From RHKX01 sp046330285 (GTDB lineage Bacteria; Actinomycetota; Thermoleophilia; Solirubrobacterales; 70-9), in the NCBI GenBank assembly GCA_046330285.1, contig JAXLSX010000002.1, forward strand, positions 248,001 through 312,000: a stretch of DNA of 64,000 nucleotides, given 5' to 3'. Positions 24,865-33,292 of this stretch are shown piece after piece. How positions within the stretch are numbered: the stretch's first letter is position 1; the number at the start of each line of letters is the position of its first letter. Below the pieces are notes generated by a model. That model ran no database searches, was not told the origin of the DNA, and saw only the letters and a list, made by a program, of their open reading frames with translations. A program made the translations under genes and the position numbers.

Positions 24865-25605
24865 ATGCCCGGAAGCTTCAAGACAGAAGGCGTAGTGCTG
24901 CGGAGCATCCGCTTCGGCGAGGCCGATCGGATCCTCCACCTCTACACGGCCGAGCGCGGGCGGGTGAACGCGATCGCGAAGGGCTCGCGGCGGCCGAAGT
25001 CGCGCTTCGGCGGGCGCCTGGAGCCGTTCTTCCGGCTCGACCTGATGCTGCACGAGGGCCGCAGCGACCTCTGCACGGTGACCGGAGCCTCGACCGTCGA
25101 CGGCTACCCCGACCTCCGCGCCGACGGGGTGGCGATCGGCGCCGCCGCCCGGGGCTGCGACGCCGTCCTGCGGCTGCTCGACTCGGCCGAGCCCAACCGG
25201 CCCGCCTACAACCTGCTCTGCCGCTACCTGGCCCTGCTCGACCGCCGTGCCGGTGACCGCGCGGAGGTGGGCCTGGGGGACGACGGACATGCAGTCGGGC
25301 TCGCGTTCCGGCTCAAGCTCGCGCTGGCAGCCGGCTTCTCGCCCGAGCTCGGCTCCTGCGCCCGCTGCGGAGAGCGGGAGGGGATCGTCTCGTTCTCCGG
25401 CCCGGCCGGAGGGGTCGTCTGCGGCTCCTGCGAGGCGGGCGGCTTCCCGATCAGCCCGGAGGCGCACCGGTTCATGGTCGCCGCCATCGGCAGCCCGATC
25501 GCCGAACTGCCGGAGGCGCCCGAGAGCGCGCTGCGTCAGGTCGACCGCGCGATCGGCGACACCCTCGCTCACCATGCCCACGTCAACCTGCGCGCGGTCG
25601 CCTGA
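24865..25605 (+). CDS. recO: DNA repair protein RecO
   Basis: 246 aa. RecO anneals single strands and loads RecA with RecR. The OB-fold start FKTEGVVLRSIRFGEADRILHLYT and AIAKGSRRPKSRFGGRLEPF are typical. A four-Cys zinc site is in CARCGEREG and VCGSCEAGG, followed by the C-terminal helices. dgt begins five bases after its stop, and the recO-dgt-dnaG order looks like one transcript. Confidence 0.93.
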   Translation: MPGSFKTEGVVLRSIRFGEADRILHLYTAERGRVNAIAKGSRRPKSRFGGRLEPFFRLDLMLHEGRSDLCTVTGASTVDGYPDLRADGVAIGAAARGCDAVLRLLDSAEPNRPAYNLLCRYLALLDRRAGDRAEVGLGDDGHAVGLAFRLKLALAAGFSPELGSCARCGEREGIVSFSGPAGGVVCGSCEAGGFPISPEAHRFMVAAIGSPIAELPEAPESALRQVDRAIGDTLAHHAHVNLRAVA

Positions 25606-25609
25606 GCCG

Positions 25610-26623
25610 ATGACCGGTCCCGGCACCGATCTCGAGGCGAGGATCCGGGCCCAGGAGGGTGTCTTTCTCTGGGAGCCCGCGACGCGCTCCTATCCCGCCT
25701 ACCGGGCCGAGCCCGAGCCCGACAGCCCGGTCCGGACGCCCTTTCAGCGCGACCGCGACCGGATCGCGCACTCGAAGGCCTTCCGCCGCCTCAAGCACAA
25801 GACGCAGGTGTTCATCGCCCCCGAGGGCGATCACTACCGGACCCGCCTCACCCACACGCTCGAGACGTGCTTCATCGCCCGGACCGTCTCCCGCGCGCTC
25901 GGTCTGAACGAGGACCTGACGGAGGCGATCGGGCTCGGGCACGACCTCGGCCATCCGCCGTTCGGGCACATCGGCGAGGAGGTGCTCGACCAGGCGATCA
26001 AGGAGCGCGGCGGCGACGGCTTTCGCCACAACGTCCACTCGCTGCGCCTCGTCGAGCACCTCGAGCGCGAGGGGCGGGGCCTCAACCTGACCGACCAGGT
26101 CCGCGACGGCATCCTCAACCACACCGGCTCGCTGAAGCCGGCGACGCTCGAGGGCCGCGTCGTCAGGCTCGTCGACCGCGTCGCCTACATCAACCACGAC
26201 ATCGACGATGCCGTGCGCGCCGGGATCATCGCCGAGGAGGATCTGCCCGCCGACCAGATCGAACGGCTCGGCCCGACCGGCTCGGCTCGGATCGACGCGC
26301 TCGTCCGCGACATCGTCGAGCGCTCGCGCGAGGCCGGCGACATCGTCCAGAGCGAGGAGATGGGGGGCGCGATGCTGCGCCTGCGCAAGTTCATGTTCGA
26401 CCGCGTCTACCTCGGCCCCGAGGCCCGCTCCGAGCACGACCGCGTACTGCGGACGCTGACGACGCTCGTCGACCACTACCTCGAGGATCCGTCGCGGATG
26501 CCGCCCGGTCGCCCCGGCGACGACCAACTTCAGCGGGTCGCCGACTACGTGGCGGGGATGACCGACCGCTTCTGCATCGCGACGTTCCGGAGAATCGCCC
26601 TGCCGGAGGAGTCGAGGCTCTAG
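25610..26623 (+). CDS. dgt: Deoxyguanosinetriphosphate triphosphohydrolase family protein
   Basis: 337 aa HD-domain dNTPase, ATG 25610. RDRDRIAHSKAFRRLKHKTQVF is the family opening. HD-domain ligands are in HYRTRLTHTLE (His), IGLGHDLGHPPFGHIGE (His-Asp pair) and VAYINHDIDDAV (Asp). The type is the shorter Dgt-like group of Gram-positives, probably allosterically controlled by dNTPs. The frame is open for another 360 bases upstream inside recO, but that part is a shadow reading. Confidence 0.93.
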   Translation: MTGPGTDLEARIRAQEGVFLWEPATRSYPAYRAEPEPDSPVRTPFQRDRDRIAHSKAFRRLKHKTQVFIAPEGDHYRTRLTHTLETCFIARTVSRALGLNEDLTEAIGLGHDLGHPPFGHIGEEVLDQAIKERGGDGFRHNVHSLRLVEHLEREGRGLNLTDQVRDGILNHTGSLKPATLEGRVVRLVDRVAYINHDIDDAVRAGIIAEEDLPADQIERLGPTGSARIDALVRDIVERSREAGDIVQSEEMGGAMLRLRKFMFDRVYLGPEARSEHDRVLRTLTTLVDHYLEDPSRMPPGRPGDDQLQRVADYVAGMTDRFCIATFRRIALPEESRL

Positions 26624-26664
26624 GTCGTGGGGCGCGCGCTTGCCCGGCACGGCATTCTTGAGGC

Positions 26665-28467
26665 ATGAGCCGCTTCACCCCGGAGACGATCGAGCGCGTC
26701 CGTGAGACCGCCGACATCGTCGAGGTCGTCTCCGCCTACACGGACCTGCGTCGGCAGGGCGAGCGGTTCGTCGGGCTCTGTCCGTTCCACGACGAGCGGA
26801 CCCCTTCGTTCTCGGTCAAGCCGCGGGACGGCTTCTACTACTGCTTCGGCTGCGAGGCAGGTGGCGACACGATCCGGTTCGTCCAGGAGAAGGAGGGGCT
26901 CGGGTTCGCGGACGCCGTCGAGGCACTGGCCGATCGCTACGGGGTCGAGGTCGAGCGTGAGACCGAGGATCCGAAGGCGGAGGAGGCGCGTCGCCGCCGC
27001 GGCCGGCTCGGCGAGGCGCTCGAGCGCGTCGCCGCCTTCTACGAGTCGTTCCTCTGGGAATCGCCGAAGGCGGAGAAGGCCCGCAAGTACCTGATCGAGG
27101 AGCGCGGGCTCGGCGAGGAGGTGCTGCGCAGCTTCGGGGTCGGCTTCGCGCCGAGCGCCTGGGACTCGGTGCTGACCCGTGGCCAGCGCGCGGGCTTCTC
27201 GGTCGACGAGCTGCTGGCCGCCGGGTTGATCCAGCGCTCGCAGAAGAACCCGGGCAGCCACTACGACCGCTTCCGGGGCCGGATCACGTTCCCGATTCGA
27301 GACAAGAGCGGGCATGTTCTCGGTTTTGGCGCCCGAGGAATGGGACCCGATGCGAAGCCGAAATATCTGAACTCACCTGAGAGCGAGATATTTCACAAGG
27401 GAGAGATCCTCTTTGGCGTGGATCAAGCTCGCGCATCAATTGCTCGTAGTGGCCGTGCCATAGCGGTGGAGGGGTATACCGACGTCCTTGCGTTACACCA
27501 GGCGGGCGAGACCGAAGCGATTGCGGTCATGGGTACGGCGTTCAAACCGGATCAGCTCAATCAGCTGCAATCCCTCGCCGCCTTCGCGGAACGAGTCGTC
27601 ATGGCGCTCGATCCGGACTTGGCCGGAAGTGAGGCAATGCTCCGTGCGAATAGGAACCTGGGCGGAAAGGCTCAGCTCACGATTGCACCACTTCCCGAGG
27701 GCGTGGACCCAGCCGATTTGGTCAGGCAGTCAGGAGGGTTGAAGCAGTTCCAGGAGGCGATCGATGCCGCGGTGGACGTGCGGGAGTTCGAGATCACAAG
27801 GTTGCTCGATGAGGCGGATGTGAAATCGCCAAAGAGCAGGGACGACGCGTTAACGGCCGTGGCGCCAATTCTCAACGACCTCACTGGCAATGTGCTCGGT
27901 GGCGAAATGGAGAGACGGGTCGCTGATCGTCTCGACCTGAGGGAAGAGACAATTCACGCCCGCATGCGAGATGTTCAGCATCGAGACACGCGTCAGCCCA
28001 AGGTTCGGGCGCAGGCTTCTAGACCACGCCGGGAACCTTTGCCAGAGGAACGACGCGAGGCGATGATGCTGGCATTGATGATGGACGCCCCGGAGTTGAC
28101 CTCTCGATATTTCGATCGACTTCGTCCCGACCACTTCACCTCGCCGGTCCTCCGCTCGGTCTTCGAGCGGCTGCGCGAGCACCCGTCCGAGCCGCTGGAG
28201 GGACTGGGGGAGAGCGACTCGGCGCTGATCAACGCGATCACGAAGCTTCAGGCGCTCGACCACGAGCCCGCGACCCGCGAGGACCTCGAGTTCCGGTGGA
28301 TGCTGCTCGAGCGCGACCGGCTCGACCGCACGATGCGCCATCCCGAGGGGGTGGAGCCGGCCGATCTCGTCGCGATGCAGAAGGAGCGGGGGCGGCTCGC
28401 CGACGCGATCTCGTCGGTCGAGGCGCGCGGCATCGGCGGGGCGGTTCCCGGCCCCGCGGCGCGCTAA
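26665..28467 (+). CDS. dnaG: DNA primase DnaG with a lower-GC central segment
   Basis: Makes RNA primers at the replication fork. 600 aa. The CHC2 zinc domain is GLCPFHDERTPSF and FYYCFGCEAGGD. The catalytic core contains FGVGFAPSAWDSVL, FRGRITFPIRD and FGARGMG. Toprim residues are Glu in AIAVEGYTDVLAL and Asp in MALDPDLAGSEA. The C-terminal helicase-binding region starts near residue 430. Codons in about 27295-28135 (Toprim through the start of the C-terminal region) are far richer in A/T-ending forms than the rest: by hand count 59 percent GC against 75 percent in the flanking 60-base blocks. The reading frame is intact. Confidence 0.95.
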   Translation: MSRFTPETIERVRETADIVEVVSAYTDLRRQGERFVGLCPFHDERTPSFSVKPRDGFYYCFGCEAGGDTIRFVQEKEGLGFADAVEALADRYGVEVERETEDPKAEEARRRRGRLGEALERVAAFYESFLWESPKAEKARKYLIEERGLGEEVLRSFGVGFAPSAWDSVLTRGQRAGFSVDELLAAGLIQRSQKNPGSHYDRFRGRITFPIRDKSGHVLGFGARGMGPDAKPKYLNSPESEIFHKGEILFGVDQARASIARSGRAIAVEGYTDVLALHQAGETEAIAVMGTAFKPDQLNQLQSLAAFAERVVMALDPDLAGSEAMLRANRNLGGKAQLTIAPLPEGVDPADLVRQSGGLKQFQEAIDAAVDVREFEITRLLDEADVKSPKSRDDALTAVAPILNDLTGNVLGGEMERRVADRLDLREETIHARMRDVQHRDTRQPKVRAQASRPRREPLPEERREAMMLALMMDAPELTSRYFDRLRPDHFTSPVLRSVFERLREHPSEPLEGLGESDSALINAITKLQALDHEPATREDLEFRWMLLERDRLDRTMRHPEGVEPADLVAMQKERGRLADAISSVEARGIGGAVPGPAAR

Positions 28468-28470
28468 CTT
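28465..28470 (+). promoter_or_regulatory. -10 element TAACTT of the DUF6421 operon
   Basis: TAACTT overlaps the dnaG stop codon. Transcription would start near 28478, giving a leader of about 50 bases that ends in a GAAGGAG ribosome binding site before ATG 28531. Confidence 0.4.
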
Positions 28471-28530
28471 AGGGCGTACGCCGCCCGCCGGAGGCACCCC
28501 GGCAGGGGCACGTCACGAAGGAGAGCACGC

Positions 28531-30660
28531 ATGGAATCGTCCGAGCACACACGTCGCGCCCGGGTCCTCTTCGACGAGGCCCACTCCGAGGCGTGGTCGA
28601 TCCGGTCCGAGGTCGCCGAGCGCATGCAGGCCGCCCACCCGGCCGATTCCTCGCTGGCCGCTGCGGCCGCCGCCCTCGCCCGCCGTGATTTCGACGTCGC
28701 CGCCAACGACTCGGCCGCGCTCGACGCCGACACCCTTGCGACGACCGACGTGCTCGTCATCGCCCATCCCTCCGAGGACCGCTGGGAGTCGACGACCGGC
28801 GTCGGCGAGCCGCGCCTGAGCGACGCCGAGATCGAGGCCGTCGCGTCCTGGGTCGAGGGCGGCGGCGGGCTGATCGTGCTCGGCGAGACCGAGCAGGACA
28901 AGTACGGCAACAACCTGAACGAGCTGCTCGGGCGCTTCGGCATCGAGATCGAGAACGCGACCGTCCAGGACTACGAGCACCACCGGGGCGATGCGCCGAG
29001 CTGGATCCTCGCCAACCTGATTCCCGCCGACGGCAGCGGGCCCGACCCGCTCGCCGGGATCGGCGAGGCGTGTTTCTACCGCGCCGGAACGCTCGCGCTG
29101 AGCAATGGAGGCCGGGTCCTGGCTCGGGCGCACCAGAGCTCGTCGGCCCCCGACGCCCCGCTGGCCGCTGTAGCGACGCACGGTTCCGGCCGCGTCGTCG
29201 TGCTCGCCGATTCCGATCTGTTCGGCGACGACTGCATCGAGGCGCTCGACCACGAGGCCTTCTGGGTCAACCTCGTCTACTACGCGGCCGAGCCGGCGTT
29301 CGCGTCCGGTGCGGCGCCGATCGAGTCGGCGGCGGCCGCCGATCCCGCCTGGGCGACGCTCCGCGAGACGGTCGAGGAGCTTCGCGTCCACGAGGCGAAG
29401 GACGGCTCGATCGACCTCGCCGAGGCGGACGTCGACGAGGCGCGCCTGCGCGAGATGGTCGAGACGATCAAGTCGTCGGTTGCCTCGCTGGCGCCGCACT
29501 TCCCGCATGAGGCTGCCTACTTCGAGGCGCTCGCCTCCGACCTCGACGCCTGGGTCGCATCCGGCTTCGGCAAGCCCGACTTCATGGCATCGATCGAGGC
29601 GTTCCGGCCCGAGCAGGACCGGCGCGACGGGATCGAGCACCTGGTCGTGATGCCGATGTACAAGCAGAACGGCTCGCCGGACACGTGCTTCGAGGCGCTG
29701 ATCGTCCGGGTGCCGTGGCCGCGCTGGGTGGTCGAGCTCGAGAGTCGCTACGACAACGCGAAGTTCCTGCCGGTCGAGTTCGTCGACTACACGTCGGGCT
29801 ACGACAGCGAGTGCGCGGTGCTGTTCCCGGAGACGTTCTCGGTCGCGGAGCGGCCGCCCGCGTACTTCGGGGCGATCTTCTGCGACCGCGAGGCCGAGCG
29901 GTTCCGCCGGGTCGGCGGGGCCGCGGCCGACATCCTCCGGCTCAACCTGCCGCCGGACGCCGCCTGCCTGCTCGCGTCGCCGGAGCTGTCGCGCGACGCC
30001 TACATCGCCTGGGATCTGATCCACGACCGCACGCACATGCGCGGCGATCTGCCGTTCGACCCGTTCATGATCCGGCAGCGCAGCCCGTACTGGATGTACT
30101 CGCTCGAGGAGCTTCGCTGCGACCTGACGACGTTCGGCGAGGCGGTCAAGCTCGAGGCCGAGGGCCTGCCGCTGGCCCGCCACGTCCAGTACGCGATTCT
30201 CTTCGACCGGCTGTTCCGGTTCCCGCTGACCGGCAACCGCGTCCGCAATTACGACGGGCTCGGCGGGCAGCTCCTGTTCGCGTTCCTGCACAGCGAGGGC
30301 TACCTGCACTGGACCGACAACCGGCTCGAGATCGAGTGGGGGAGGGTCGCCGAGGGAGTCGGCCGGCTCAAGGACCTGGTCGGCGAGCTCTACCACTCGG
30401 GCATCGACCGCTCGAAGCTCGGCCAGTGGATCGCCGCCCACGACCTGGTGGCGACGTACGTGCCTCCGACCGAGGGTTCGGTCTGGGCGGCGAGTCGGCG
30501 CGAGCTGCCCGAGGTGGAGGAGCCGAAGCAGCTCGTCGACCTGGTGCGCGACGACGAATTCCCGTTGAGTCTCTTCTACACGCAGCTGGCGCCGAAGATC
30601 CAGCCCGCGCTCGAGGGCCGACCGACGCGTGAGCGCGTCGCGACCGGAGCGGCCGCCTGA
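28531..30660 (+). CDS. DUF6421-type protein with an N-terminal GATase/DUF4350-like domain
   Basis: 709 aa, cytoplasmic, GAAGGAG box 8 bases upstream. Residues about 10-240 (LFDEAHSEAW..., DVLVIAHPSEDRW, VEGGGGLIVLGETEQDKYGNNLNELLGRFGI) look like the Rossmann-like ThuA/DUF4350 domain. From about 360 on it matches what I know as DUF6421 (YKQNGSPDTCFEALIVRVPWPRWVVEL). H498-D-R-T-H502 followed by E526-E-L-R-C-D531 resembles the HExxH...E layout of gluzincin metallopeptidases with Asp for the catalytic Glu; this is my inference. The stop overlaps the SDR start (TGATG), so the three genes are coupled. Confidence 0.8.
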   Translation: MESSEHTRRARVLFDEAHSEAWSIRSEVAERMQAAHPADSSLAAAAAALARRDFDVAANDSAALDADTLATTDVLVIAHPSEDRWESTTGVGEPRLSDAEIEAVASWVEGGGGLIVLGETEQDKYGNNLNELLGRFGIEIENATVQDYEHHRGDAPSWILANLIPADGSGPDPLAGIGEACFYRAGTLALSNGGRVLARAHQSSSAPDAPLAAVATHGSGRVVVLADSDLFGDDCIEALDHEAFWVNLVYYAAEPAFASGAAPIESAAAADPAWATLRETVEELRVHEAKDGSIDLAEADVDEARLREMVETIKSSVASLAPHFPHEAAYFEALASDLDAWVASGFGKPDFMASIEAFRPEQDRRDGIEHLVVMPMYKQNGSPDTCFEALIVRVPWPRWVVELESRYDNAKFLPVEFVDYTSGYDSECAVLFPETFSVAERPPAYFGAIFCDREAERFRRVGGAAADILRLNLPPDAACLLASPELSRDAYIAWDLIHDRTHMRGDLPFDPFMIRQRSPYWMYSLEELRCDLTTFGEAVKLEAEGLPLARHVQYAILFDRLFRFPLTGNRVRNYDGLGGQLLFAFLHSEGYLHWTDNRLEIEWGRVAEGVGRLKDLVGELYHSGIDRSKLGQWIAAHDLVATYVPPTEGSVWAASRRELPEVEEPKQLVDLVRDDEFPLSLFYTQLAPKIQPALEGRPTRERVATGAAA

Positions 30661-31370
30661 TGGGCGAGCTCGACGGGCGCGTCATCGCGATCGCCGGCGT
30701 CGGCGGCGGCCTCGGGCCGGCCGTGGTCGAGCGGCTCGCCGCCGAGGGCGCGACGCTGGCGCTGGCCGACATCGCGGTCGACCGGATCGAGGCGGCCGTG
30801 AAGCCGTTCGGGATCCCCGAGGACCGGATCGACATGCAGGCCGTCGACCTCCTCGACGCCGACGCCGCAAAGGGCTGGTGCTCGTCGCTGACCGACCGCT
30901 TCGGCCGCGTCGACGGCCTCCTGCATCTCGTCGGCGGCTGGCGTGGCGGCGATCCGATCGAGAGCTTCGACATGGCCGACTACGAGTGGCTGCACGACCT
31001 CCTCGTCCGGACGCTCCAGAACGTGACCCGGGCGTTCCACGGCGCCCTGACGGCGAGCGAGTACGGGCGCTTCGCGATCGTCTCCTCGACCCAGGCGCAG
31101 TCGCCGGACGGGACGAACGCCGCCTACGGGGCGACGAAGGCGGCCGCGGAGGCGTGGACGCTGGCTCTGGCCGACTCGTTCAAGGAGTCGGGTGCCACGG
31201 CCAACGTGGTCGTCATCAACGCGATCCTGACCAAGGCGATGCGGGAGAAGAACCCGGACAAGCCGTACAAGACGTTCACTCCCGCCGAGCAGATCGCCGA
31301 CGCGCTGCTCTACCTCTGCTCCGACGCGGCCGGCCGGATGAACGGCCAGCGCCTCGAGCTGCACCCGTGA
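30660..31370 (+). CDS. SDR-family oxidoreductase of the DUF6421 cassette
   Basis: 236 aa. IAIAGVGGGLGPAVVERLAAEGATLALADI is the Rossmann start, with GVGGGLG instead of the standard TGxxxGIG. HLVGGWRGGDP replaces the NNAG motif, IVSSTQAQ carries the Ser, and AAYGATKAAAEAWT carries the Tyr and Lys. It is a divergent SDR whose glycine-rich loop may prefer an unusual cofactor or substrate. It overlaps both neighbours (1 base upstream, 4 bases downstream), so it must act in the same process. Confidence 0.87.
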   Translation: MGELDGRVIAIAGVGGGLGPAVVERLAAEGATLALADIAVDRIEAAVKPFGIPEDRIDMQAVDLLDADAAKGWCSSLTDRFGRVDGLLHLVGGWRGGDPIESFDMADYEWLHDLLVRTLQNVTRAFHGALTASEYGRFAIVSSTQAQSPDGTNAAYGATKAAAEAWTLALADSFKESGATANVVVINAILTKAMREKNPDKPYKTFTPAEQIADALLYLCSDAAGRMNGQRLELHP

Positions 31371-32428
31371 GCGGCGCGACCGGGCCCGATCCGCGGGGCT
31401 TCGCCTCCGACAATCATTCGGGCGCCCATCCGGAGGTGCTGGAGGCGATCGCGCGGGCGAACGTCGACCACGCCGGCTCCTACGGCGAGGATGCGTGGAC
31501 GCAGCGCTTCGACGACCTGATCCGCGACCTGTTCGGGCCGGAGGCGCTCGGCTTCCCCGTCTTCAACGGCACCGCGGCCAACGTGCTCGCGATCGACGCC
31601 GTCACGCGGCCCCATGACGCCGTCATCTGCGTCGCCGGCGCCCACATCGACGTCGATGAGTGCGGTGCGCCCGAGCGCTGGGCGGGCGTGAAGCTGCTCA
31701 AGGCCGAGCCGGTCCACGGCAAGCTCGTTCCCGAGGCGATGCGCGCCTGGGAGGCGCGGAGGGGCGACGTCCACCACAATCAGCCTCGGCTCGTGTCGGT
31801 GGCCGAGTCGACCGAGGTGGGGACGGTCTACTCGGTCGAGGAGCTGCGCACGCTCGCCGATGAGGCGCACGGCATGGGGATGCTGATGCACGTCGACGGC
31901 GCCCGGCTCTCCAACGCCGCCGCCGCCCTCGGCGTCCCGCTCGGCACGCTCGCCGTCGGCGTCGAGGCCGACGTCATCTCGCTCGGCGCGACCAAGAACG
32001 GCGGGCTCGTCGGCGACGCGGTCGTCTTCCTCGACCCCGGCATGGCCCGCAACTTCGGGCTGATCCGCAAGCAGGGCATGCAGCTCGCCTCGAAGATGCG
32101 CTTCCTCAGCGCCCAGTTCGAGGCCCTCTTCGGCGAGGGCGAACTCTGGCGCCGAAACGCCGAATCCGCCAATGCCATGGCCGCGCGCCTGGCCGCCGGC
32201 GTCGAGGGCGTGGACGGCGTCGAGCTCGTCCATCCCGTCGACGCCAACGGCGTCTTCGCGAAGCTCGACCGGCCCGTCATCGACAGCCTTCTCGCCGACC
32301 TCCCCGGCGACCATCCCTTCTACATCTGGGACGAGGACGAGAACGTCGTGCGCTGGATGTGCTCCTGGGACACGAAGGCCGAGGACGTCGACGAGTTGAT
32401 CGCAGCGGTCAAGTCGGCGGCCTCCTGA
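31367..32428 (+). CDS. Threonine-aldolase-like PLP enzyme (beta-eliminating lyase family)
   Basis: 353 aa from GTG 31367, overlapping the SDR stop. Fold-type I PLP enzyme. The substrate-binding start is FASDNHSGAHPEVLEAI and YGEDAWTQRFDDLI. PLP contacts are in FNGTAANVLAI and MLMHVDGARLSNAAAALG, and the Schiff-base Lys is in ISLGATKNGGLVGDAVVF. Low-specificity L-threonine aldolases split beta-hydroxy amino acids to glycine and an aldehyde. With an SDR and a DUF6421 protein it may make or consume a beta-hydroxy or beta-keto amine, but the pathway is unknown to me. Confidence 0.88.
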   Translation: MSGATGPDPRGFASDNHSGAHPEVLEAIARANVDHAGSYGEDAWTQRFDDLIRDLFGPEALGFPVFNGTAANVLAIDAVTRPHDAVICVAGAHIDVDECGAPERWAGVKLLKAEPVHGKLVPEAMRAWEARRGDVHHNQPRLVSVAESTEVGTVYSVEELRTLADEAHGMGMLMHVDGARLSNAAAALGVPLGTLAVGVEADVISLGATKNGGLVGDAVVFLDPGMARNFGLIRKQGMQLASKMRFLSAQFEALFGEGELWRRNAESANAMAARLAAGVEGVDGVELVHPVDANGVFAKLDRPVIDSLLADLPGDHPFYIWDEDENVVRWMCSWDTKAEDVDELIAAVKSAAS

Positions 32429-32429
32429 A

Positions 32430-32444
32430 GAGAACACACGTTCG
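32430..32444. promoter_or_regulatory. Near-consensus LexA (SOS) box upstream of the HNH gene
   Basis: AGAACACACGTTCG has the actinobacterial SOS layout CGAAC-N4-GTTCG with one mismatch in the first base. It lies about 35 bases before the HNH gene start and just after the aldolase stop. In M. tuberculosis several 13E12-type HNH genes carry SOS boxes, so damage control of this gene is plausible. Confidence 0.5.
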
Positions 32445-32478
32445 CTTTTCCGTCCGGCCCAGAGAGCAACATGCCTCC

Positions 32479-33171
32479 ATGGCGCAGGGCATCGACAAGG
32501 CATTCCTCGAGGACTGCCTTGCCAAGGGGATGTCGCTGCCGGAGATCGGCAGGCTCGTTGGTCGCGACCCGAGCACCGTCGGTTACTGGGTCAGACGTCA
32601 CGGACTGATCGCCAACGGGCGCGATCGGTTCTCGGGTAAGGGTCCGATCGATCGAGAGACCCTCGCCCGGCTACTCGATGGCGGACAGTCGGTTACGGCC
32701 GCCGCATCATCGCTCGGTACCTCCACCGGCCGTGTCCGCTACTGGATGAGAAGGCACGGGCTCGAGGCCGATGGCGGTCGACGGCGGCTCGTGGCTGAGG
32801 CGCGCGCCGCGGGCGCAAGATCGATCGAGCTCTTCTGCCCCAGACACGGGGTAACGGAGTTCTGGCTCAGCCCAACCAGGGCGAGGTGTAAGAGGTGCAG
32901 CAGCGCCGCTGTCGCGGAACGACGACGAGCCGTCAAGCAGATCCTCGTCGGCGAGGCCGGCGGGCGGTGTTCGGAGTGCGGCTATGACCGCTGTCCAGGT
33001 GCTTTGGAGTTCCACCATCTCGATCCATCGACGAAGCGCTTCGGGATCGCGAGCGCCGGTTGCACGCGATCGCTCGAAGCGGCGCGACGGGAGGCCGCGA
33101 AGTGCGTCCTGCTCTGCGCGAACTGCCACGCGGAAGTCGAAGCGGGCGTCCGCACACTGTCTGTAAAGTGA
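32479..33171 (+). CDS. HTH-containing HNH endonuclease-like protein
   Basis: 230 aa from ATG 32479. Two similar helix-turn-helix units occupy the first 100 residues: MSLPEIGRLVGRDPSTVGYWVRRHGL and QSVTAAASSLGTSTGRVRYWMRRHGL. A small zinc-binding part follows (LFCPRHG, RCKRCSS). The C-terminus is an HNH-type motif: CSECGYDRCPGALEFHHLDP and LLCANCHAEVE, with paired Cys and the HH of the ββα-metal site. Such proteins are scattered in actinobacterial genomes, often near tRNA genes, and may be domesticated selfish nucleases. A tRNA-Asn gene starts 34 bases after its stop. Confidence 0.82.
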   Translation: MAQGIDKAFLEDCLAKGMSLPEIGRLVGRDPSTVGYWVRRHGLIANGRDRFSGKGPIDRETLARLLDGGQSVTAAASSLGTSTGRVRYWMRRHGLEADGGRRRLVAEARAAGARSIELFCPRHGVTEFWLSPTRARCKRCSSAAVAERRRAVKQILVGEAGGRCSECGYDRCPGALEFHHLDPSTKRFGIASAGCTRSLEAARREAAKCVLLCANCHAEVEAGVRTLSVK

Positions 33172-33205
33172 CGCGCTCCGCGGGGTCTTGCCTCCCGCGA
33201 ACCGA

Positions 33206-33279
33206 TCCGGGGTAGCTCAACTGGCAGATGCGCTCGACTGTTAATCGAGAGGTTGTGGGTTCGAGTCCCACCCCCGGAG
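33206..33279 (+). tRNA. tRNA-Asn (anticodon GTT)
   Basis: Acceptor arms TCCGGGG (33206-33212) and CCCCGGA (33272-33278) pair perfectly, with G as discriminator at 33279. The anticodon stem CTCGA/TCGAG holds the loop CTGTTAA with GTT at 33240-33242, and the T arm has GGTTCGAGTCC. The D arm is odd: GCTC is answered by GATGC rather than GAGC, leaving an extra T. CCA is not encoded. Confidence 0.93.
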
Positions 33280-33292
33280 CTAGGAGGACGGG

